Assembly: GCA_021234155.1 (NCBI GenBank)
Contig: JAJEKV010000004.1
Location: 8,498,109-8,562,108, forward strand
Origin: Isoetes taiwanensis
Lineage: Eukaryota; Streptophyta; Lycopodiopsida; Isoetales; Isoetaceae
Direction of reading: 5' to 3'
DNA: 64,000 nt
The notes under the pieces: generated by a model
The model's input: only the letters and a program-made list of their open reading frames with translations
Database searches by the model: none
What the model was told of the DNA's origin: nothing
Made by a program: the position numbers and the translations under genes
Shown here: positions 1 to 10,244 of the stretch, in pieces
Numbering within the stretch: position 1 is the stretch's first letter
Layout: each line of letters begins with the position of its first letter

Positions 1-1526
1 CACACACAACTTATCCTTATGGTATAAAAGGTTACCTTCCTTCTTAAAATTATTGAAGGTCTCCCTCTCCTTATCTGTTCTTGCCTCCTTGCACAAGCTC
101 GCCCACACTTCCTTGAAGTCTGCATCTGTCGGCAAGGTTTCTTCGATCTTCTTTCCGAAGTCACTGGTGAGCGTCGAAATTGCATTGCAATGGACTCTTG
201 TTGTCAGAGGATGCCTTGAAAGCGCATCTGCTACCACATTGAGCTTCCCTGGCTTATAAACTATATCGAAGTCATATTCTTCGAGGAACTCCATCCACCT
301 TCGCTGCCTCAGGTTGAGATGTGGTTGTGTGAACACGTATTGGAGGCTCTGGTGATCTATGTCCAACTGGAACTTCCTCCCTAACAGGTAGTGCCTCCAA
401 ATTATTAGTGCTCTGACAACTGCAAGCAACCCTTGATCATGAGTCGGGTAGCGCGTTTCGGCGTCGTTCATCTTCCGAGAGTCATAAGCCACTACTCGCT
501 CTTCCTGCATCAGCACTGCACCTGTGGCAATCTTACTTGCATCTGTCGCCACAAGTTTGTCCTTCTCTGTGTCTGGCAGGGTCAGGACGGGGGCGGTTGT
601 CAAAGCTTCCTTCAACATCTCGAATCCTGCTTGGGCTTTCTTCTGCCAGTGATCTGCCCAATCCTTTACTTTTTCCGCCCACGTCAAATCCGTTAGCGGG
701 GCTGCTATCTTTGCAAAGTTCTTCACGAACTTCCTGTAATACCCTGCTAGGCCGAGAAAGCTTCTGACCTCGTGGATGTTCTTCGGCACCGGCCACTGTA
801 TGGCTGCTTCAATCTTGGCAGGATCCGTCGAAATCCCCTCCGATGAGATCACATGATCCAGGTATTCCACCCTCTCTGTTGCGAAGTGGCACTTCGACAA
901 CTTAGCGTACAACTGGTGCCTCCTTAGCTTCTCGAGCACTTTCCTTAGGTGTTGTATGTGTTCTTCCAGGGATCTACTATACATCAGAATATCATCAAAG
1001 AATACTATCACAAAAGTATCCAAAAACTCCCTGAAGATGTCGTTCATAAGCCTCATGAACGTTGCTGGGGCATTTGACAAACCAAACGGCATTACTGTGA
1101 ACTCATAATGCCCATACCTGGTCCTGAATGTTGTTTTGTGGATGTCTTCTTCCTTAATCCTGATCTGATGGTACCCCGACCTCAGATCTATCTTGGAGAA
1201 AACCTTCGCCCCTTGGAGCTGATCCATCAGGTCGTCCGATCTGGGGAGTGCATACCTATTCTTGATGGTGTGCTTGTTCAACTGCCTGTAATCTATGCAC
1301 ATCCTTAAGCTGCCATCCTTCTTCTTCACAAAAAGGATGGGTGCCCCAAATGGTGAGATGTTGGGTCTAATGAACCCTAGGTCAAGCAACTCCTGCAATT
1401 GCTTCTTCAACTCGGTCAGCTCTTGCGTCGTCATCCTGTACGGAGCCTTGCTCGTCGGCTTCATACCTGGTTCGAGTGCTATCTCACACTCGACTCCCCT
1501 GTAAGGATGTTCCAAAATATTACCTT
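1..1526 (-). CDS. Ty3/Gypsy pol fragment: reverse transcriptase and RNase H, open at the left edge
   Basis: Reading the minus strand, one frame stays open from an in-frame TAA at about 1527-1529 to the window edge, about 508 codons. Seen in order: the RT start ([19 protein letters not shown] near 1310), [12 protein letters not shown] (complement near 1055-1090), the catalytic FFDD box (near 990-1010), the RT thumb, then gypsy RNase H (ATDAS near 545, ALSRHP near 215). The first residues of the integrase zinc region (NLLYHKDKL) lie at the very edge. No start codon is needed, since this is an internal polyprotein part. The 5' half (gag, protease) is missing: the frame ends abruptly where a plus-strand element remnant begins. 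The open frame suggests fairly recent activity. It is unlike the 1772-12762 element in sequence and lies in the opposite orientation. Confidence 0.93.
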
Positions 1527-1657
1527 AGAGTAATTCTAATAATTGTCTAAGTGTAATAGTAATAAATTGTATGCATCAAGTTAATTGCAGGACAAGAAGA
1601 TCCCAAGGTGGGGAGACCCACGATGCTGCGGACAACATCATTTCGAGGTGGGGAGAA
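1527..1657 (+). repeat. 3' internal end of a plus-strand Ty3/Gypsy element with polypurine tract
   Basis: This short stretch ends with GATGCTGCGGACAACATC, then a purine-rich GAGGTGGGGAGAA (1645-1657) directly before an LTR start TGTGACG. The same arrangement with near-identical words recurs at 14619-14659. That is the layout of a retrotransposon polypurine tract followed by its 3' LTR. It abuts the minus-strand pol fragment without a visible boundary element, so the two belong to different, rearranged elements. Confidence 0.75.
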
Positions 1658-1771
1658 TGTGACGTTCCAACACAGTATACGGTCCCAGGACATATACTGT
1701 ACTGCCTCATCACGCGTACACGCCATTCCGATTGACGTGTACGCCGACGTATAGCTAAGCAAGTAGCACCC
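1658..1771 (+). repeat. Left part of a 1.54-kb Gypsy LTR (LTR-A) split by a nested insertion
   Basis: It begins TGTGACGTTCC right after the polypurine tract and breaks off at CACCC (1767-1771), the target site of the 11-kb element. Its continuation starts at 12768. The left and right parts sum to about 1541 bp, matching the uninterrupted related LTR at 14660-16201 (1542 bp). Confidence 0.85.
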
Positions 1772-4195
1772 TGCTGCCATGCCATGGCAGCATGGAAGAG
1801 CCAAGCACATGTTTGCACTAATCCTCTCATATTGATTTGGTTTGCAAGACAATAGGAAAATGCTTCACTAGCATACATCAAAGTTTGAAGAGCAAAGGAA
1901 GGACAATTGACTCAAGTCACTCAAGAGATACAAAAGGTCAAACAAGCAAAAGGAATGAAGAAGAGAGGAGAAAGAAGACCCCTTGAAGAATATTCCATGG
2001 TATGTAGCTATTTGTGATCTTGGCATCTTTGGCATTTTGATCCCCTTCTCCATTTTCTCCACCATCCTAAAATACCATTGAACTTTGACTTCTTGTCTAT
2101 ATACCTCCCAAAGTCAAACTTGACCTTGAAAGTTCTTTCTAGTCAAAACACACCTTCATGAAACACCCACTTGCTCCATCATCCATTAGTTCAAAGGTGA
2201 CTTGACTTGGTCAAAATTTTGCTCAGAAGTCACAACTTAAGTTGCAAAAAATCCTAAGGGAAGTGCTCAAAATTCAAGTGTGCCCTAGGAAGTGCTAAAA
2301 TTGCTCCATAAAAAGAAATTGGCTCCTAAATGAGCACTTGATGGGCCAAGTCACTTTACACCTCATCTCATGTGCCAAGCCACTTTACACCTTACCTCAT
2401 GTGCCAAGTCATCACACTCATCATCATTCTAGCCATCTCATGTCAAACTCCCATATGCAAATCAAAATCCACATCAAAGCATCTAACTAGCATCATTGTT
2501 GCCACATCACCATTGACACCTCATCACTCCACACTTGTCATACACATCATCTCCACATCACTCAAATTTTTTGACTAGAAAGAATTTTCAAATTCAAGTT
2601 GGCTAACACGTCATCATTCCCATTTGCCACATCATCCACTCCTTAGCTCCTTTTTGCCAAATTAAAAAAAGCTCCATTGTGAGAATAGATTCCAGAATCT
2701 TATAGGGTACAAAAAAAGATTCCCTTAGGAAAAAAGAATTTTGAAAAAGGCTTTATTTTGGGCATTATAGATGCTTCCTAGGGAATCGTGCCATAGAGCT
2801 TAGGGGTGCAAAAATTTTTCTCTTTCCAGCCAATCTCCCCATGCCGCGTGGAACATCCGGGCGTGTGGGGCGGTGGAGGTACCGGATCCCACGTGGATAT
2901 TGCACGCAATAATCAGAAATATTGGATTTTCTTCTCGTTATATACCTTGGTCGCCAAATCTGATTGAGCCTGTGGGATATTTCGCCTGAACACATATGAA
3001 CCCTAAATCCGTAAATCATGACCTAAACTGGCCAAATCACCATGTTTAATGCCAAGAATACTTATTGCGAGCTAGAAGGCAGAAGATTGAAGGGAAATGA
3101 TCAAGATCTCAACGGAACAGAGCATTTACAAAAGGGGCTTTTCTGCACAGAAGAAAGTCGAGGGCTTTGAGGCAAAGAAGTGTTTTCTGGCTTTGAAGAA
3201 GGACCGCTTGATGATCCGGAGCTTGATTCTGACCTCCAATGTTTACCTATGATCCAGATTATTGACTCAATTCTCTGGATTTTCTGAATGTGTACCTATT
3301 TGATCCTGTGCCCAAGACCACGAGCTTGGGATATTACATTGTATCTCTTGAGTGTTTGATTTAATTGAAAATCCGACCTTTGTAGTAATCTGTTTGTGTT
3401 GCATTGAAACTCATTCCCATAAGTAAACGATTATCAGAGGCTAGGCGTCTTGTGTCTGTCCAAATTGTCAGATATGTGTGGTCTGCTATGTAGCATCTCT
3501 TTGGAAAGGGCAAAAGCCAAATTCCTGTCAAGACAAAATTACAATACCAATTTGAGCTGACATCTTTAGACCCAATGGTATTGCACAACAGGCATTGAGC
3601 ATAGAAGAATAATTGTTTGAGCATCAATCTTGCCAAACTAAGTATGTTGAAGAAGGCAATGCTAGACACGCGTGCAATCCTTTATTAGAAAATATCTTCT
3701 TTCAACATTGTTCATTTCTTATAGTCCTAGGCAAAAAATCATCAAAAGAGAAAATTAGGTTCCTTTTTGTCAAAAGGAAGATTTGGCCCCTATTGTGCAG
3801 ACAAATCTGAGCAGAATAGAGTTGGTAACTCCAGAAAATTCCTTGCCAATATCGAGTTTCAAATTTTAGCTCTCTGCCAGGGATATTGACCAAAAATTGA
3901 CTGGGTCAGTGATCTAATTTTGGCCTATCTAACCTACTCAGACCTCGCTGAGTTTTTGCAGTCTGTTAGTGTCAAGTGTTGAGCATCTTGAGGAGAGACA
4001 TCCATATCCATAGCTTTATAGATCATATTCTGCAAGTTATTTTGTGGAGCAGACTTTTTTGCCTTCAGGGAAACATACTCACAATGAACTTTTGTGCACT
4101 ATTTCTGGAATCTTTGCGCTCAGAGTGGTTGCCTCAAGCGACCTGGAGGTTCTAAACCACTGAGGTTGAAGGTTTTGCCAGGAACACCTTCAACA
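1772..4195 (+). repeat. 5' LTR (2424 bp) of the nested Gypsy element
   Basis: It runs from TGCTGCCATGCC to CACCTTCAACA and is repeated almost exactly at 10245-12762. It is shorter than the 3' LTR because it lacks three short segments present there (near 10705-10735, 11320-11345 and 11535-11575). It contains a CCATGGCAG palindrome at its outer edge. Promoter and poly(A) signals must lie here, but I cannot place them. Confidence 0.95.
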
Positions 4196-4198
4196 TTT

Positions 4199-4216
4199 TG
4201 GAGGTTCTACCGAGAT
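4199..4216 (+). promoter_or_regulatory. Primer-binding site, tRNA-Gln-like
   Basis: Three bases after the LTR end lies TGGAGGTTCTACCGAGAT. From memory this is complementary, with one mismatch, to the 3' end of plant tRNA-Gln (acceptor stem plus CCA). The position is right for priming minus-strand synthesis. The tRNA identity needs a proper alignment. Confidence 0.7.
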
Positions 4217-4238
4217 CCTTTTCCTGGAATCTGAACTC

Positions 4239-4856
4239 ATGGCACCCAGAAGAACTAATGAGGCATCATAGCCTACTGAAGCACAGGATAATCATGAAGC
4301 TACTGCAACACCTACTGTCACTATACAAGCAAATGCAGGTATGCCTTATCAATACTTTGAGCTAAATGTGCCTATTCCAGTCCCTGTTTTTGATCCGAGC
4401 ATGAATGCCAATAATTTTCTCAAGACTTTTGAAGAATACTATCGGGAATATGGTCACAAAAAAGGCTGTAAGTTCTCTGAATTTAAAAAATGTTTCAAGA
4501 ATGATGAAGTCAGGGCTTGGTTAGAGTATGTTGTAAGTTTAGGCATCAATTCTTGGGAAGAACTGGTAAAAAAGTTTTTAGCACGGTTTGGAAGAGTCTT
4601 GGACCCCCAAGATTTAATCTTTGAGTTGCAAACTTTTCGCATCAAACATGGTGAGAGTGTGCACCAGTATGTTGAAAGATTCAATCTCTATCTTGTCAAA
4701 TGCCAAATCAATCATGTTCCTAACCATACCCTACATCTAGTGGCTTCTTTTATCAGGGGATTAAAAAGCAGAGGACCGAGGATACGTAAAGCTTTTGAAG
4801 ATCCAAAAACAAGAGGATTTGACACAATACACAAGGCTTTCACCAAGGCTCTTTGA
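4239..4856 (+). pseudogene. gag (capsid-like) reading frame with an early in-frame stop
   Basis: The likely natural start is ATG 4239, followed in frame by a TAG at 4269-4271 after ten codons. The same frame then stays open to TGA 4854-4856, and the first downstream ATG is 4341 (171 codons). The protein shows the retrotransposon gag pattern: AWLEYV, then SWEELVKKFLARFG near residues 70-80 and HQYVERFNLYL near residue 108. After TGA 4854 homologous-looking sequence continues in the +1 frame (EIADMISYLPDD) and returns to the original frame near a T6 run at 4911-4916. This implies two compensating single-base changes around 4850-4916. Confidence 0.85.
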
Positions 4857-4937
4857 AATTGCAGATATGATATCTTACTTACCGGATGATGTGCACTCAC
4901 CAAGTGATCCTTTTTTCCAGATTATGAGCAAGAGTAT

Positions 4938-6524
4938 ATGGGAGCAAAGACTGCACATTTTATCTTTGTCCAAAAAGAGAAGAAAAAGGTTAAGATGGAA
5001 GATGATGAGGCTCCTGCAGCAGATGTAAGAGCAGAGATTACCAAAGTGTCTGAGGCACTGGTTGAGGTAACCAAACAACTTCAAGAGATGAAAAGCTCAA
5101 AATTTGAAAAGAAAACTTACCCTCCATTTGTGCATTGCTTTAGAGATACTCATTCTTCTGACTACTGCTGGTATAGGCCATGCACTAAGTGTGGAAAGAG
5201 AGGACATTTTGGTAAAGAATGCCCTGTGTGTGAATTTTGTAAGGCTGTAGGGCATTATGAGGATAGATGCAGTGTTAAAGAGTATTTTGCCAGACAAGAA
5301 AAGTCTAAAGTTAATGAGCCAAATGCATCTATAAGGTTTGTGCAGGAAATTGAGGAACGAGAGGAGATAATGGCTGTCCACACCAGAAGAATGAATAATG
5401 CCAAAGAAAGAGAATCAACACATGAGGAAGCTGACATCTTGAAACATAGGGATGCTGAGCAAGCAGTGGCTGTGCCTCCTCCTCCTGCTCAGAAATTTGT
5501 CAAGAAAGAAAAAGAGTGTGAGGACTTTGAATATTTGTTGAAGAATTCGAAAATTTGTGTAGATTTGCTGACCTTGCTCAAGATAGCCCCTTCTTACAGA
5601 AAAAAGGTTCTCAATCTGACTAAGGAAGATGAGTTTGCCCTAACAAACCACATTGAGGAGCACATGCTCACCCAGGATGATTATGATCCTGGAGCTTTCA
5701 CTTGTGTTGCCAAAATGGGAGGAAAAATCTTAACCAAGGTTCTGCTAGATGGAGGATCACCCCTGAATGTAATGCCACACCATGTTATGAGGCTATGTGG
5801 TCTAGAAATAGACAAGAAGGCTCCAATGATCTTAAAATCTTTCTCTAACACAAAAATCAATCCAGTTGGAATAGTTAGCAACGTGCCTATTGATGTTGAA
5901 GGAATAATGGTTGCAGCTAACTTTGTTGTGGTTGCTTTTGAAGGAATAGGGGACAAATCAGATATATATGACTTACTTTTGGGCAGAAAATGGCTTTCTA
6001 CAGTTGATGCTAGGCCTGTGTGGTCAAAAGGAGAATGCACTATTTCAAATGGCAAGAAAAAGGTAACATTGTACAATAAGTTAGGAGAGTTTGAAAGCAT
6101 GAATTTCATTGAAGAAGAAATGATGTTATCACATCCATGTGGAGAATTTGAGCTGAATGCAGTAGAGTTAGAGTCTAACATAAAAATCCCAAAAGAATTA
6201 GCTTCAGCTAAATCAGGCAATTTTGCTTATTTATGGTTTGATGGTGGTGTCTCCAAAAGGCTTAATGTGGCATCTTCTGCTGCTATTCTCAAGGATGCTT
6301 CCAACAGGCTGCTGGCTAAAGTAGGAAGAATTTATCCAAATGTCACTTCTAATATGGCAGAGTATAAGGCATTGATTGCAGGTCTTCAAGAAGCAAGAAA
6401 TCTAAACATCAGTGATATAATCATCTTTGGAGACTCTCAGCTTGTCTGCAGGCAAATATCAGGAGAATATCAGACCAAGAGTGAAGACATGATGCAGCTC
6501 AGAGATAAGCTATGCTGGAACTGA
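4938..6524 (+). CDS. Retrotransposon zinc-knuckle, protease and first RNase H reading frame
   Basis: This is a 528-codon open frame in the same phase as gag; the ATG at 4938 is internal to the polyprotein. Two overlapping-spaced CCHC knuckles sit near residues 81-111 (CTKCGKRGHFGKEC and CEFCKAVGHYEDRC). A retropepsin-like protease is near residues 255-340, with LLDGGSP where most relatives have D-S/T-G, and LLLGRKWL downstream. From about residue 430 an RNase H domain follows, with catalytic residues in WFDGGVS, MAEYKALIAGL and IFGDSQLV. The last carboxylate (NCEADSL) lies in the next frame, so a single-base shift around 6505-6520 breaks the domain. The RNase H comes before the reverse transcriptase, which is unusual. 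Confidence 0.88.
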   Translation: MGAKTAHFIFVQKEKKKVKMEDDEAPAADVRAEITKVSEALVEVTKQLQEMKSSKFEKKTYPPFVHCFRDTHSSDYCWYRPCTKCGKRGHFGKECPVCEFCKAVGHYEDRCSVKEYFARQEKSKVNEPNASIRFVQEIEEREEIMAVHTRRMNNAKERESTHEEADILKHRDAEQAVAVPPPPAQKFVKKEKECEDFEYLLKNSKICVDLLTLLKIAPSYRKKVLNLTKEDEFALTNHIEEHMLTQDDYDPGAFTCVAKMGGKILTKVLLDGGSPLNVMPHHVMRLCGLEIDKKAPMILKSFSNTKINPVGIVSNVPIDVEGIMVAANFVVVAFEGIGDKSDIYDLLLGRKWLSTVDARPVWSKGECTISNGKKKVTLYNKLGEFESMNFIEEEMMLSHPCGEFELNAVELESNIKIPKELASAKSGNFAYLWFDGGVSKRLNVASSAAILKDASNRLLAKVGRIYPNVTSNMAEYKALIAGLQEARNLNISDIIIFGDSQLVCRQISGEYQTKSEDMMQLRDKLCWN

Positions 6525-7075
6525 AGAATTTTGAAACCTGGGAACTTTGCCATGTGCCAAGGGAGCAGAATTGTGAAGCAGACTCGTTATGCAGAAGTGT
6601 GCTACTGGAACACTTAGCTGAGGGAGCAATTCAAGAAGATGAGCTTGAGAAGAAAGATCTGCAACAGCTATACCCCATCCTGGTAATCAATGCAAGTGAA
6701 GACAAACAGGTAAAGGAAATCAAGGTAAACAAGAAGGGTCTGGATAGGGTATTGTATGTTGGTGATTTGTTTAAAGAAGAAGACAATGCCTTTGTTACTA
6801 AATTCTTTGATGATTGGAAGGATATCTTTGCTTGGGATTATGATGAGTTGGTTGGTGTTGACAAAAGCATTTGTGAGTTTGAAATCAAGATCAAGGAAGG
6901 CATGAAACCTGTTATACAAAAGCTAAGAAGGATTAATGCTTCTCTATTAGGATTAATCAAGGAGGAGTTATACAAAATGAAAGATGCAGATGTGATTGCA
7001 GAAATTGTGAATCCTGAGTGGCTATCTTGCATTGTTCTGTTGAGAAAAAAGAACAAGACTATCGAATTTGCATAG
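6512..7075 (+). pseudogene. End of the first RNase H plus N-terminal reverse transcriptase, frameshifted
   Basis: The frame starts inside the RNase H tail (VPREQNCEADSL near residues 16-27, carrying the last catalytic Asp). A linker follows, then the Tat-type entry into the RT (FAWDYDEL near residue 110, EFEIKIKEGMKPV, EWLSCIVLLRKKN). It stops at TAG 7073. The expected next motif, CIDYRDLNKAT, is found in another frame from about 7069, so a single-base change lies near the A-rich stretch 7045-7060. Confidence 0.85.
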
Positions 7076-7203
7076 ATTATAGAGATCTGAACAAAGCCAC
7101 TATCAAAGATTGCTATCCATTGCCATTTCTGGAAGAAGTCTTTCGCATCTTTATGAAAGGGGAAGGAGATTTACTCATTCTTAGATGGTTTTTCAGGTTT
7201 TAA
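7018..7203 (+). pseudogene. Reverse transcriptase segment with the CIDYRDLNKAT motif
   Basis: This is a short frame carrying the RT fingers motif CIDYRDLNKAT and DCYPLPFLEEVF. The following palm motif (FLDGFSGFNQI) is in a different frame from about 7172, so the protein is broken again before TAA 7201. The shifts look like isolated single-base changes rather than large deletions. Confidence 0.82.
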
Positions 7204-7270
7204 TCAAATAAGCATCAAGGAAAGTGATCAGCCAAAAACTTCATTTATCACACCTTGGGGAACATTTGCC

Positions 7271-8092
7271 ATGAAAAGAATGCCATTTGGATTGATGAAT
7301 GCATCTGCAACATTCCAAAGAGCCATGGATACAATTTTAGAGAAATGCCCGCCAATATTTTTTCGTGTATTTTTGGATGACCTTTGTTTGGGAACTTCTC
7401 TGGAAAAACATTTTGATATGCTAACCATGCTGTTTGATTTGTGTAGAAAAGAAGGAGTGAGTTTGAACCCCAAAAAATGTGTTTTTTTATCCTCAAGGGG
7501 AGAATTGCTTGGGCATGTAGTGTCTACAGCAGGAATTCAAATATCTGAAAGTAAGGTTGAAGCTCTAAGGAAACTAGCACCTCCAAAAACCCTCAAGCAG
7601 GTTAAAAGCTTCATGGGGATGACCAGCTTTTTGAGAATGTATGTCCCTCATTTTTCCCACACTATGAGCCCAATCTCTAACCTCACAAAGGTTGGAAAGT
7701 TCTCCAAAAGTGAAAGCAAACATATCCTAGTAGATTGGGATGAGCAATGCCAAGATTCTTTTGACAAGATCATTGATGCCATTTGCAAATCTATCCTACT
7801 AAAACCTCCTGATCTAGAGAAACCCTTCAAAGCTTATATCAGTGTAACAAAAAAGGCAATTGGTTTGGCACTGCTGCAAGAGGACCATGTAATTGCTTTT
7901 GCAAGCAAGATGTGGTCTGATACTGAATTAAGATATCCCAGGTTGGAGAAAAGTGCAGCAGCCTTGATTAATAGAGAGACAAGGACATCTTCTTCAAAAC
8001 AATCAGGTGCAAGTATTCATGAGACAAAATCCTTTCTCACTCCTTTTTGCAAAAAAGTAACCAAAGGCCAAATTGTGCAGGTGGGCTTGTAA
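7271..8092 (+). pseudogene. Reverse transcriptase palm/thumb and degenerate gypsy RNase H
   Basis: The frame is open upstream of the ATG to about 7172. It contains MPFGLMNASATF, the catalytic box VFLDDL (F in place of the usual Y), CVFLSSRGELLGHVV and the thumb. The tail resembles a gypsy RNase H (IGLALLQEDHVIAFASKMWSDTELRYPRLEK) but has AYISVTKK where the first catalytic Asp is expected. Inactive gypsy RNase H is known in dual-RNase H plant elements. The last third of that domain is out of frame; WACKIQAYDITV resumes in the next frame at 8079. Confidence 0.88.
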
Positions 8093-8717
8093 GATCCAAG
8101 CTTACGATATTACTGTAAAGGTGGTAAAATTGATCGAGAATCCCAGCTCTTATCTTCCACATGTGTTGTTTGAGCATGAAGATCAAGATGGTTTATGTAG
8201 TGATGACAATCTAACAAACTTGATTTCTTTTGATGCAGAAAATATTGACTGGCAAATTAACATCAGAAACTATCTGGAGAGCAATGAGTTGCCCAAGAAT
8301 TTGAGTGGCAGTCAAGAAAGAAGATTCAAGAACAAGTGCAAAAAGTTCAGGCTAATTGAGGGGATCCTATGCAAAGTTGACAAGGAAGGAGTCTTGTTAA
8401 GATGTGTGGATGAAGAAGAGGCTAGAATGATAATTGAAGCATGTCATGAGGGAGTTTGTGGAGGACACTTTGCAGCAGATACAACTGCAAAAAAGATTCT
8501 AAGGTCAGGATATTTTTGGCCCACTCTCTTTAAGGATTGTTATGAGACTATAAAATGCTGCCATAAATGTCAGATCTCTGGTAAAAAAAACCTTGCAGCC
8601 AGCTGCCCTGACTGCCATAACTTCCCCTGGACCTTTCCAAATGTGGGGGCTGGATTTTATAGGCCCCATAGATCCACCTTCTTCAGCTCAACACCAGTTT
8701 ATATTAGTTGCCACTGA
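8073..8717 (+). pseudogene. Integrase N-terminal zinc domain
   Basis: It opens with the RNase H tail (WACKIQAYDITV), then a spacer. Next is the integrase HHCC zinc domain: ACHEGVCGGHF near residues 125-135 and CCHKCQISGKK near residues 163-175. The catalytic core continues in another frame from about 8630, so a frameshift lies near 8610-8640. Confidence 0.87.
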
Positions 8718-9528
8718 TTACTTTACCAAATGGGCAGAGGCAATTCCTTTGAGAGAAGCCAATGCTCAAGCCACTGCAAGATTTCTGCATGAAAATATTT
8801 GTGCCAGATTTGGCATTCCTTTTAAAATAGTTTCTGATAGAGGCAGCCAGTTCATCAACCATACAATTGCATTACTTCTAGCCACCTTGAAAGTCAAACA
8901 TACCAAGAGTTCATCCTATTACCCTCAAGGAAATGGCCAGGCAGAATCAACCAATAAGACTCTCAAATCTATCCTCAAAAAGACCATCAGTGTTTCAAAA
9001 AAGGATTGGCATTTAAAACTCCATGATGCACTTTGGGCATATAGAATTACCATCAAAGTGGCTACAAAACACACTCCTTTCAGTTTGGTATATGGGATAG
9101 AGTCAGTACTGCCTATAGAATTAGAACTTCCATCACTCAGACTGGCTTATCAGATTAATTTGGAAATGGATGAGGTTCTAAAAGACAGATTTGTGAGATT
9201 GATGCAGCTAGAGGAGCATAGATATGAGGCTGAGAATGCAGTGATGAGGAAAAAGGCTAAAGATATTGCAGCTTTCAAAGCAGCACACAAATTGCAGGGA
9301 GTCTTAAAAACAGGAGAATTAGTGTTGAAGTGGAACAAAGCAAGGGAAGATATAGCATCCAAATTTGAGAATCTTTGGGAGGGACCATTTGAAGTGATAG
9401 GGACGGTGGCGAGAGATTCATATTGGCTGAAAGATATTGCTGATGGCAGAGAATTGATGAACCCCATCAACATTGTGCACCTAAAAAGGTATTGGCAACA
9501 GCATGTTGCCCTTGCTTTGTTCAACTAA
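8593..9528 (+). CDS. Integrase catalytic core and C-terminal domain
   Basis: This 311-codon frame contains all three catalytic acids of a DD35E integrase: D in WGLDFIGP (near residue 16), D in VSDRGSQF (near 83), and E in GNGQAEST exactly 35 residues later. WAYRITIK and PFSLVYG follow, as in plant Gypsy integrases. The C-terminal SH3-like part ends with WEGPFEVIG and IVHLKRYW before TAA 9526. No chromodomain is seen. The first residues up to GPFQMW are probably not native to the protein. Confidence 0.9.
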   Translation: MQPAALTAITSPGPFQMWGLDFIGPIDPPSSAQHQFILVATDYFTKWAEAIPLREANAQATARFLHENICARFGIPFKIVSDRGSQFINHTIALLLATLKVKHTKSSSYYPQGNGQAESTNKTLKSILKKTISVSKKDWHLKLHDALWAYRITIKVATKHTPFSLVYGIESVLPIELELPSLRLAYQINLEMDEVLKDRFVRLMQLEEHRYEAENAVMRKKAKDIAAFKAAHKLQGVLKTGELVLKWNKAREDIASKFENLWEGPFEVIGTVARDSYWLKDIADGRELMNPINIVHLKRYWQQHVALALFN

Positions 9529-10244
9529 AATCTTTATGGTAAGATGTAGTTAGGATTAGTTAGTGCATTGCTAAAAAAAAAAAAAAAAAAAAAAAAGTAA
9601 AATGTAAGAAAAAGCCTCAGTAGGATGAAAGCAAAAAATTAAGCCTATCTTAGTAAGTCAAGTTCTGCTTTGAAGTTATTATTCGTGTACTAATGAGTTT
9701 CTAGTGTTGCAAGGACAAAAGGGCTATGCAGGTTGTAATCAACTGTGAATTAATACTGATCATAGTTCCATGCAGGTGCATCTGAACATGTCACTCACAC
9801 ATCTCTTTCACTACATTACATCATTCTTCATCATCTGGAGTTGCTGCCATTACCTCCATACCAGCAACTCATTCAAACTAACAAGCTTTATCTTCACATG
9901 CAGGTGCATCCTTATGTCTGCCTCCATCTGTCATCTGATCAAGAGTTGACCTTATTACATCTGAAATCCCCCTTCATCTTCATAAATTTCCCAAGCTGCT
10001 GTCATACCACCATCCTGCAGCTCCCCATAACTAAAGAGATTTATTTTCCATGCAGGTTCATCTGAAAGGAACATCATTCACATATACATTCATAATGCCA
10101 AATCTGTCACTTTCAAATCCATATGCAGATCATTGAGTTGCCAACCATACTCTCACATTGGCAACTGGCTGGAGCTATGTCAAGAAGTACAAACAGCTAG
10201 TCAAAGGGGCTGGTAGACCAGCCTTCTCTTTTAGTTTGGCATAA
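9529..10244 (+). repeat. Untranslated 3' internal region with an A24 tract
   Basis: It lies between integrase and the 3' LTR. An uninterrupted run of 24 A residues occurs at 9573-9596. Several repeated phrases of the type CATGCAGGTGCATCT/CATCATTC follow (9770-10130). No coding frame is recognised. A purine-rich AAAGGGG lies at 10204-10209, about 35 bases before the LTR. The bases immediately before the LTR are pyrimidine-rich, so the polypurine tract is not obvious. Confidence 0.75.

Noticed and set aside
1547-1881. Two overlapping 101-codon minus-strand frames
   Set aside because: They cross the boundary between LTR-A and the inserted element, so they cannot be an ancestral gene.
2372-2578. 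Matching 68-codon frames in both LTRs (2372-2578 and 10871-11077), and further shared LTR frames near 3361-3893 and 12000-12377
   Set aside because: They are conserved only because the LTRs are recent duplicates; composition is low-complexity (His/Thr/Ser) and no domain is visible.
5681-6220. 179-codon minus-strand frame across the Gypsy protease
   Set aside because: Shadow of the plus-strand gag-pro frame, which carries clear zinc-knuckle, protease and RNase H motifs; the minus frame has none.
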